Assembly (NCBI GenBank): GCA_963920635.1
Contig: OY987301.1
Coordinates: 12,306,501-12,370,500, forward strand
DNA from: Pseudeuparius sepicola
Taxonomy: Eukaryota > Arthropoda > Insecta > Coleoptera > Anthribidae
DNA length: 64,000 nt
Reading direction: 5' to 3'
Within the stretch, counting starts at the first letter, position 1, and each line of letters opens with the position of its first letter. The position numbers and the translations under genes were made by a program. This document shows, piece by piece, positions 41,701 to 52,400 of the stretch. Below the pieces are notes generated by a model. It searched no databases. It was not told where the DNA came from and saw only the letters and a program-made list of their open reading frames with translations.

Positions 41701-44700
41701 CAATTTTGAATAAGATATCTTCAACGGTTTTTGGAATTATTGCAATTTTTCGAAAATCAAGTTTCATTTTCAACACCCCATATCTTTTAAACGAGCAACA
41801 TTTTACTAAGGCATTTTTGGCTCACACGGTATATTTCGACGTCTAGTACCACCTGTTGCCCTATGGCGGATAAGTTATGGGACACCCTCTCTATGAAACA
41901 CAATACAGGATGATTTTTTTAGGTCTACCACCGCGATTTTCTCGCTCATTTTGCGGCCTACAAAAAAAAAACGTAAGAAACAAAAATGTGGTAATTTTGG
42001 ACAGCTAAGTGGTGCTGCAAAAGAAATCGGCACCCATGGCCAACTCGTCGCGCATTATTAAAAAAAACTCAAATTGAGCAAAACTATTAGTGGCCGTGGA
42101 ATGTTTATTTTAAGAGACAGAGGAAAACTTTTATATTGAAAATTGATGGCACTGAGAAGCTTTATCCACCCAGGTGCTCAGATAGTTTCAGCAAATTACA
42201 CACGGTCTTCGGCTCTCTTGAGACCATGAAAATGTTTGTTGATTTTAGGTTTTTTTAGTACACCGCGAAAAGTTGGGTATGGAGGCCCATTCCTTTTTTA
42301 TTGTCACCTGCCACCAAAATTGCCATATTTTGTTTTCTTACATATTTTCTGTGCGGCCCAAAATACGCGAGAAAATCGCTTAATAAGAAATAAACAAAAA
42401 AAATTCATAGCCTCAAGAGAGCCGAAGACCTTGTGTAATTTTCTGAAACTATCTGAGTACCCTTTTGCATAAAGCTTCTCAGTGCCATCAATTTTCAATA
42501 TAAAAGTTTTTCTCTGTCTCTTAAAATAAACATTCCACGGCCATTAATAGTTTTGCTGAATTTAAGGTTTTTTTAATATTGCGCGACAAGTTGGCCATGG
42601 ATGCCGATTTCTTTTGCAGCACCACTTAGCTGTCCAAAATTGACACATTTCTGTTTCTTACGTTTTTATTTAGGCCGCAAAATGAGCGAGAAAGTCGCGG
42701 TGGTAGACCTAAAAAAATCATCCTGTATAATTAACGAGTTGGTAGTAAGAATGAATTAAACCAAATTATTGTATTGGATCTCACTACTGTTAACGATTCA
42801 CGCCACGACGTTCGCCGGCGAAGCGATGCGTCACCGCGACACCGCCGTCTTTTGGCCTTGAACTGCCAACTCGACTCCCGCATATACGAACATGAACATT
42901 CCCATTGTTAAGAAGTTGCTGCTTGTCGTTTCTAATGGCTGCCTGACAGAATGTCCCCGCTTGTTGCAGAACCGCTGCCAGCAATACCAGGCGACTGTGG
43001 CGCGGCTGACGGCCGAGGCGCAGGCGCTGAGGCGGCAGGCGGAACGGGCGCCGTCGACGGCGCCCGCCGGCGCCGCCTCCGCCGAGCAGGCGCTGCGGCG
43101 CCAGGCCGAGGAGGCGCGCCGCCACTACGAGCGGTGTCTGGACGACGTCGCCAGCCAGGTGGTGCGCGCCCTGCTCGCGCAAAAGGTGAGTAATAAACTA
43201 CTAATAAATCGCCGCAACAGATTTCAGCCTTTTCACGAAAAACATTAAACCGTTCTTTTTTAACCGTTGATTGAATCGACGTTTTCAACCGACTTCAAAA
43301 AAGGAGGAGGTATTTTTTTATGTTTGTTACCTCAGAACTCCGCTATTTATAAACCGATTTGGACAATTCTTTTTTATTTGAAAGGGTATACTACGACGGC
43401 GCTGAACTGCCATCGCACAAGATATAATTTACACTTTATCTGTAAATTTACACTTTATCTGTAAATTTACACTTTATCTGTAAATTTACATTTTATCTGT
43501 AAATTTACACTATCTGTAAATTCACACTTTAGTAGGTATGGGGACGGTTGGGAGAACCCTTCCACTTTTCTCCTAGACCCCGCCCCCGCCGTTTTGAGGC
43601 GACTTCGAACCATTTTCGGGATCAGGATTAGGTATAGGGTAATTTTCTGTGTTATAAAAATATGAGTCACTAGCGGTTTGGGGGTCAAAATCACATAGGT
43701 ACGAAAACCACATCACTATACTTTTAACTACCCCTTTTTCAACTACCTACATCACCTGGTACCATTATGGCGTTCTATGGTAGTCATAGAGATCATATAG
43801 ATCTCTATGATGGTAGTCCATGGCGTTGGTTGCTACGCATGCGCGGAAGTGCATGAATAGGTAAATCGGGGACGCATTTAAAAGATACTCTCGGCCTGAG
43901 GAGCAAAGGGGGCCTGTGGGAGGAGTTCGAATCTCATAAACAAGGAGAGCACGTGTGGCTATAGCATAAGATGGCAGACATCGGGGCGGATCCTGGGAAT
44001 GCCGGATGAGGGGTTTACTTTATAGCGGATATCTCCAGCACTCTTAAAAATATGTGGTAACCGGCGTTGCATCTGAGTGCGTGGCAACGCTGCATGACCA
44101 GGATCCGCCCGCCCAATGTCTGCCATCGTATGGTAGCCACACGTGCTCTCCTTGTTTATGAGATTCGAACTACTCCCACAGGCCCCCTTTGCTCCTCAGG
44201 CCGAAAGTATCTTTTAAATGCGTCCCCGGTTTACTTATTCATGCCCTTCCGCGCATGCGTATCAACCAACGCCTTGGACTACCATGGAACGCCATAATGG
44301 TACCAAACCGAATGTGAGTCATATTTTTATGACACAGAAAATTACCCTATACCTAATCCTAATCCCGAAAATTGTTCAAAGTTGCCTCAAAACGGCGGGG
44401 GCGGGGTCTAGGACTAGGAGAAAAGTGGAGGGGGTCCCCCATCCGTCCCCATACCTACTAAAGTGTGAATTTACAGATAAAGTGTAAATTTACAGATAAA
44501 TTGTAAATTATATCTAAAAAAAGTTTACTTGTGCGATGGCAGTTCAGCGCCGTCGTAGTATACCTACAGAATGGTCCCATTTAAATTTGAAGAAACAAAT
44601 TCACCCCTAAGGGTGGACAAATAGGGGATGAAATTTCATATTGAACCGATTTCGATGATTCTTTTTTTTATTAGAAAGGGAGTACCTTAGAGGTGGCCCC

Positions 44701-47700
44701 ATTTAAATTTCAAGAAAAAATTCCACCCGTAAGGGTGGAAAATAGGGGATGAAATTTCATATTGGACCGATTTCAATGATTCTTTCTTTATTGGAAAGGC
44801 GGTATCTTAGGTGTGGTCCCATTTAAATTTAAAGAAAAATTTCCACCCCTAAGGGTAGATAAATAGGGGATGAAAGTTCATATTGGACCGATTTGGATGG
44901 TTCTTATTTTATTAAAAAGGGGGTTACCTTAGGGATGGTCACATTTAAATTTGAAGAGAAATTAAATTGGAATAGAAAAATTTCAATCCTAAGGGTGGAC
45001 AAATAGGGGATGGAATTTAATATCGGACCGATTTCGATAATCCTTAATAATTCACTAAAAAATAAGAAATAAAAAAATTTTAACAAAAAAATTAAAACCG
45101 ACTTCAAAAATTTGCCCGTATGCACTCCAATAAAAATTTAAAAAAAAATGAAAAAAAAAAATAGCACCGACTTCACAAAATTGCCCGTATGCACATTTCA
45201 ACTAAAATTTTAGAAATATTTTTTCTCTTTCTAAATTGAGTTATCTTTGGAGTCGGTGACAGTAAGTTATGGTGTATGTAGGATATGATGTATTCATATC
45301 TAAATAGATTTAAATTCCTTGCCTTGACTGTCACCAAATCCAAAGATAACTCAATTTAGAAAGAGAAAAATATTTCTAAAATTTTAGTTGAAATGTGCAT
45401 ACGGGCAAATTTGTGAAGTCGATGTTATTTTTTGTTATTTTTTTTTTTTTAATTTTTAGTTGAGTGTGCATACGGACAAATTTTTGAAGTCGGTTTTAAT
45501 TTTTTGTTAAAACTTTCTTATGTTATCTTTATTAAACATTTTGTATTAGTTAAATATAGTGATGGGTTTACTCCCGGGATTTTTAAAAACTCCCATTCCT
45601 CCCAGCCTGAAACCTCCCATCCGCCATTTTATTTAGCTGTCAATAGGTGTACTCACGGAGCATTGTAAAAACTCATAGGATTTTTCAAAGAAAACGGGAG
45701 TTTCAGAATGATGGTTTATCATTATAACTTCTATACCCACACTGTATACGCCTATGAAGAAATTATCATCGCCAACGCCTTTGATGAGAAAATAGCCACA
45801 AATATCAGCGATGCGATTTATAAAAGAGGCCATCGGGAACCGCACTCCTAAACGTTGTTTTCGGCAGTTTCGGAGGCTTTCCTTCCCTGCCCCGAAATAG
45901 GTAGACGTGGCGGCGTTTTAGATGCGGCACTCGGTCAAAGTTGGGCGATAACAAACAGGCTGCCATTTTCTATAAAAATATCTCGCTCACTTCATAAAAA
46001 TTCCATCCATTATGTATGAATCTCGGAATAGCAAAACGGCGGCGTGGGGCTGGCTGATGTAAACGCTCGTTTGACCGCCGTCGAGTTTGGATGGAAATTC
46101 GCCCGGACTCTGAACTCTCGACGGACGTTTTTCCTTTGGGGTTGGGGGTTTTCGTCAGTTAGTTAGCTGATGTTTTCTGTGCGTTCTCTTTCGTGTTTTT
46201 TAGATAACTGACACGTTTTCTATTTCCAGAGTGCCATCTAACGATCTAACGTCAGACCTCCTCTTTATTTTTCGCTTAATTCGCAGACATAAATGCTCAA
46301 GTTTAAAAAAAAATTATGTGTGAGTTTAGAGTTTCGTTATTATCATCGAGGCTATTAAAAATGGTTTAATAAGAAATACAATAAATTTGATTCTGAACCT
46401 TGAACTATTCGGCTGAATAGTTTGCCAATATTCGGCCGAATATTGCTAGGCCGAATATTCGGTATTCGGCCAATGCACAGTTCACTATTCGGTACACCCC
46501 TACTTATAACAAACAAATATTATGTGCTAAATTTCAACTTATTAGGTATAATCTCATAAAATATAGGAGTTATGAATAAAATTAGTTTGTTTAAATGATA
46601 ATTATTTAAGGAAATGAACTAGAGGGGTTTAATAATGAAAAATATCATAAAAAAGTCACAATCTTCAAATCCAAAGAATCTGAGATTCCTGACCTGCTTT
46701 TTAGTAACACCCTGTCTACTAAATTTATTTACCTTATTTATTTTTTATCTATTTAAAATAATATTTAGCACAAGGCGATTTTCGTCTCACGTATTTTATA
46801 ATATCCATATGAAGCTTTGACTTTAACCGTTGAATGAGGGAATAACTCACTCAACGCTTTAACTCCTTCCTGGGGTTCTGTATTCATTCTATTTAGCATT
46901 TTTTAACATAACAACTTGATATTTATTTGTTTTATTGACTTCAATATTTGTGAAATTGTACAGAGTGTGTCAAGGAAGAATCCCACCCCCCTTAACGTTT
47001 TAATTTTTCAAGATAGAAAAAAACGTTTCAAATGAAAGTTGTGGGGAATTTTATATATTTTTTGATAGTGCCAACCGTTTTTATACACGGTGTCACAAAA
47101 AAGTAAGGCAAACCAAACTCGTAGTTCTTTTATAGAAACACCCTGTATATTTTTATATTTTTGAAATGCACGATTCCGAAAATATGTCATATATTTGTGT
47201 CACTCGTTTGAAAGTTACAGAGTGTTGAAATATCGATTTTTGGGATGTTGCATCGATTGTAAAATGTTTTGTTGTATTCTTTTTTATTTAAGTTACTTTA
47301 AATACGTAACATAAACTAAAAACTATCATAGGTACCATACTAATTTTAAATTCAATTTAATAATGCTAAAATTTCAATGGCATAAAGTGATGAAACAAAA
47401 ATGTTTAGATATGCCCAAGCATCTATTTATTGTTTATTATCTGCCACACCGCATGTTTTTTTGTCAAAAAACGACTTCTAAAATTTGCCCGTATGCACAC
47501 TCTACTAATTTTTTTAAAAAAATTAACATACAATAACACCGACTTTAATTTTTTTGTTAAAATTTTTTTATTTCTTATTTTTTAGTGAATTATTAAGAAT
47601 TATCGAAATCGGTCCAATATTAAATTCCATCCCCTATTTGTCCACCCTTAGGATTGAAATTGTTCTCTTCAAATTTAATTTCTCTTCAAATTTAAATGTG

Positions 47701-49431
47701 ACCTCCCCTAGGTAACCCCTTTCTAATAATATAAGAATCATGTAAATCGGTCCAATATGAACTTTCATCCCCTATTTATCTACCCTTAGGGGTGGAAATT
47801 TTTCTTTAAATTTAAATGGGACCACACCTAAGGTACCTCCTTTCCAATAAAGAAAGAATCATCGAAATCGGTCCAATATGAAATTTCATCCCCTATTTTC
47901 CACCCTTATGGGTGGAATTTTTTCTTCAGTGTGTGAGTGACACAAATATATGACATTATATATCACTATTTTATTCGGAATCAAAAAATTGTGGATTTCA
48001 AAACAATAAAAATATACAGGGTGTTTCCATAAAAAAAACTACAAATTTGGTTTGCCCTACTTTTTGTGACATCCTGTATAAAAACGGTTGACACTATCAA
48101 AAAATATATAAAATTCCCCACAACTTTCATTTGAAACGTTATTTTTCTATGTTGAAAAATTAAAAAGTTAAGGAGGGTAGGATTCTTCCTTGACACAGCC
48201 TGTATTGTAAGCGCACTGAGAGTTTGCGTCCGCGGGGAAGCGGGGAGCGCGGAGAACGATTTGTCGCTATTGGCCGACTGCAACAGTGCAAAAAATGCAC
48301 CGCGCTTTCGTATTCGCAATTAATAAATTAAAAGTAAAAAAATATTTTTAAAAAAAGCTTTTATTTAAATGCGCTAAAAAGAATAAAATAATCTTTTCTT
48401 TTAAAACTTTTACTATCAACTTATAACGTCATTCCACAATTTATATGATATAAAAGCTTGTCGCGAGATTTAAGTAGTGGTATTTACTTAGTTTGAAAAC
48501 TTAAATCTCGCGACAAGCTTTTATATCATATAAATTGTGGAATGACGTTATAAGTTGATAGTAAAAGTTTTAAAAGAAAAGATTATTTTATTCTTTTTAG
48601 CGCATTTAAATAAAAGCTTTTTTTAAAAATATTTTTTTACTTTTAATTTATTTTGTAATTTTTAGTTTGGCCAGGTGTCTGAGTCTATTCATCTCAGTTA
48701 ACGCATCATTGTTGCAAGGTCGTTTGCCGGTTAGTTTAGAACAGTCTAGCTCTTCAATGAGGAGACCTTCTAATGATCTAACCCTACTTAAGGCCACGTA
48801 TGCTTGACCAGGCGCGAAGAGCTTGGAGCCTAAATATACAACGAGACAGGTTGCAGACCAATGCTGTTGACGCCTATCTCACCAAACTACACAAGTCAAA
48901 GTTAACTAGTCCGCCATCTTGGGTGTTCCGCCATGTTGGATTTAGAATGACGTCACACATATAATCATGCATTGTCATCCAAATTAAACGTGTGTACAAA
49001 ATTTCAGCTCGATCGGTTGAAATTTAACTAGTCCGCCATCTTGAGTGTTCCGCCATGTTGGATTTAGAATGACGTCACACATATAATCATGCATTGTCAT
49101 CCAAATTAAACGTGTGTACAAAATTTCAGCTCGATCGGTTGAAATTTAACTAGTCCGCCATCTTGAGTGTTCCGCCATGTTGGATTTAGAATGACGTCAC
49201 ACATATAATCATGCATTGTCATCCAAATTAAACGTGTGTACAAAATTTCAGCTCGATCGGTTGAAATTTAACTAGTCCGCCATCTTGGGTGATCCGCCAT
49301 GTTGGATTTAGAATGACGTCACACATATAATCATGCATTGTCATCCAAATTAAACGTGTGTACAAAATTTCAGCTCGATCGGTTGAAGATATCTGCTTCA
49401 AAATTGAGTTGCAAGATTCCACCCGAACAAA

Positions 49432-49462
<31 letters not shown>

Positions 49463-52400
49463 CATACATTGCAAGTTAAATAAAAGCTTTTAAAAATAGA
49501 ACCAAGGCGAGGTTCAGAGGACTGATTATCCTTAGGCGTGCGCGTCGAAATTTATAGTTTTGAGAACTTCTTAGTATTATTAATTTCGACGCGCACGCCT
49601 AGGGATAATCAGTCCTCTGAACCTCGCTTACTCGCCTTGATTCTATTTTTAATTGCGAATACGAAAGCGCGATGCATTTTTGCACTGTTGCAGTCGGCCA
49701 ATAGCGCCAAATCGTTCTCCGCGCTCCCCGCTTCCCCGCGGACGTAATCTCTCAGTGCGCCTACACTACGTTAGGACTCACTATTAAATGTCTGAAGATG
49801 GTTTGTTTACCGAAACTAGTCACCCTTTCTGATAAATTTTGTATATTCATTTGCCGTTAGTTCTCGAGAATTTGAACAAAATTGCTAATATGTTTCTCCG
49901 TATTCCAGGGTCTGAGGGAAGAAGTGTGCGTGCTCACGGCGCGCATTCGCGAGCTCGAAGCGCAGAACCGCGCCCTCACCTCCATGCTGGTGCACCAGCT
50001 GCGCGGGGAGACGCCCTCCGAGCCGTGCCCCGCCCCCCGGGGGGAGGGGCCGCGCGACGAGGCCGGCCCGGCCACTCCCCCGAACGCGGTGAGGCACTGC
50101 AATTCGTTCAACTCGGAAGCGCTGGCCGAGGAGAGCCCGCCGAGGGACGGCTGTGACGGGCTGGTGTTGTCCAGCGTTGCGAAGAGGCTGTCCGCGGACA
50201 CTGCTGGAGTTTTGGGTAAATTGTGTGATGAATGCTCCATAAAAATAGTCGCTTGTTTAATAATAATAATTTACTCTTAACACAGTTATATGTTCGTAAC
50301 TAAATTGCTGCATTGTAGGGTTCCTTGCGTAATGAAAGAGTTGATGAAGTAATAGATCGGGAGATACTTAGTGACAGATTTTTGGACGTGATTTTACTCA
50401 GTATGCCTTTCATAGGGCATTATGTTGCGTATATTCTCACAATAATAAGGTATCAATCAGAGAGTCATCCTGGGTTCTTCATATGGAAAAATGAGTTTTC
50501 ATTTATTCGAAAAATATGCGTTTTGATATTATTTTAGCATTAGCGTGGGTCCAAAGGGCTATTAATGCCACGTGAACTTGTATTTTAATAATTAATTTTT
50601 CCACGTTTCTGAACAGGCTGCCAATGAGAAGTATGCACGTTCTTGTTATGAAACTGCTGAAGAAAAGATGGCATACCATTTGCGCATGTCCAAGTACACT
50701 TTACATCGAATAACTCGAAATTCAATTTAAACAGTAATTTTCATAACAAGAACTTGCATACTTCTCATTGGCAGCCTGTTCAGAAACGTGGACAAATTAA
50801 TGATAAAATACAAGATCACGTGGCAATAATAGCCCTTAATTTGGACCCACCCTAACGGTATGCCTCTAGTTTTCTGAGGAATTTTCTATTTTGAACTTCA
50901 TTATAAAACACATGGCAGCCCGACTAAAATAATATCAAAACGCATATTTTTCGAATAATTGAAAACTCAGTTTTTCACATGAAGAACCCAGGACGACACT
51001 CTGATTCATACCTTATTATTGTGAGAATATGTGCTACATAATGCCCTTTGCGAGGCATACTGAGTAAAATTACGTCACTATCTCCCGGTCTATAAAGGTT
51101 TATTTTCGTTTGTTCTCCAAAAGCTACTATCAGCTAATCATGACAGTTCGTTGGACTGCCTTATAACAAAGATCCTTATAATTTATCAGAAGTGGTAACT
51201 AGATAAATAAATCCCATTCTCATATCTGATTTAAACCACTTTTATATAAAGTTATATTGCAATAGAAAGATTTTTAAGAACAAATTGATGTGAAATGTCA
51301 CAAATATTCTTTATTTCACTATAATTTTGTAATTTTTAAGTTCGAAGATGCTGAGCACCTAACAGTAATATAAGATTTTTATTTAAAAATTACTAATATT
51401 TAATTTAAAAAATTCCTAAATACTATACAACAATTTGTTGCCAGTTGATCGACACGACAAGTTCTATAACCTTGTATCTTTATTTCATGTAGACAAAACA
51501 GAAGTCTTCTAAACATTAACCCCACAAAGGGCAGATGAAAAGGGCCCCACGCACACAGAAAGAAGACCACAAAATTAAGTCTTTGTGTGTTTATTCCTTT
51601 TAAACCGCTACTCATTTCATCCCACATACTGTGGATTTGCGTGGGTCTGGTTTGTCAGTGATATCCAGAAAGGAGCTTTATTATAGGATAGCAGCTTGCA
51701 CTTGCATAATTAAGAAAATAAATTGTAAATCGTCAATTCCGGTGGACAAAGTAGTGACTATTAGAACGCCGCATTTATCTGTTGGAGGAATTGCATTATT
51801 GTGGACATTATTTATGTTAAAAGAATACTAAAAGAATGAAAGGCGCAACAACTTGTTGCCACATACACAAATCATCCCCACGACTAAAAATCACATTGAC
51901 GGACTTGAATATTCATTCCAATGATTTGGTCACAGACGATACATTTTAACTGTACCATAATATGCACGTGTGGTACACTTAAGTGTCGAGCTTTCCCTCT
52001 GTGTGTGTGCCTATACATACCGTATTCTTATCAAAGTTTTTACTGATTGCATAACTCTCCCAATAAAGGTACCCTACTCCAAAGGTAACTAGCCTATCAA
52101 TCTAAAATTGCAGACAAATAAATGTCACAAATTTGGATTTTGGGTTAATTCAAAATTTGTGTGTTCCTCGTTAGATATGCGACTCTCTCACGAAGATAAG
52201 AAAAGACACCAAGTCCTGACCAAATTGTGGATGGAACTGAAGGGAACCGAAGTCACCCCCAAGAAACTGTTAGAAGCTTTAAGCGCTGTAGATTCCGCAC
52301 TTTGGGTACCACCGAAAAGGCCTGTGTCTCTTAACTTACAACTACCGATCCTTCCAACAACCAAATACAGAAGAACACGTCCAGTTCTAGGTAAAAGTAA

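Larger units (their letters stand above)
48206..49765 (-). mobile_element. Composite Helentron-like element (1.56 kb)
   Basis: TIRs of about 110 bp (GCGCACTGAGAG, then CCGCGGGGAAGCGGGGAGCG) bound it at 48206 and 49765. Just inside each TIR is a long palindrome (48323-48652 and 49491-49650). Between them are a minus-strand PIF1-type helicase C-terminus, a 4 x 122 bp array, and a (TACA)n tract. Helentrons and their non-autonomous HINE derivatives are known to combine inverted repeats, a subterminal stem-loop, minisatellites and such helicases; assignment to that group is inference. Confidence 0.65.

Noticed and set aside
42790..43288. Long minus-strand frames opposite exon 2
   Set aside because: High GC removes stop codons on both strands; the sense frame matches NCKAP5, so these are shadows.
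43920..43945. GAGTTCGAATCTC resembling a tRNA B box
   Set aside because: It sits in the large palindrome, no A box or cloverleaf could be drawn, and the mirrored copy shows it is part of the repeat.
49857..50240. Minus-strand frame opposite exon 3
   Set aside because: Shadow of the GC-rich coding exon; only the + strand frame has splice-compatible ends and family similarity.
52112..52113. Alternative acceptor for exon 4
   Set aside because: It would place exon 4 in a phase incompatible with exon 3; the acceptor at 52173-52174 fits both phase and pyrimidine tract.
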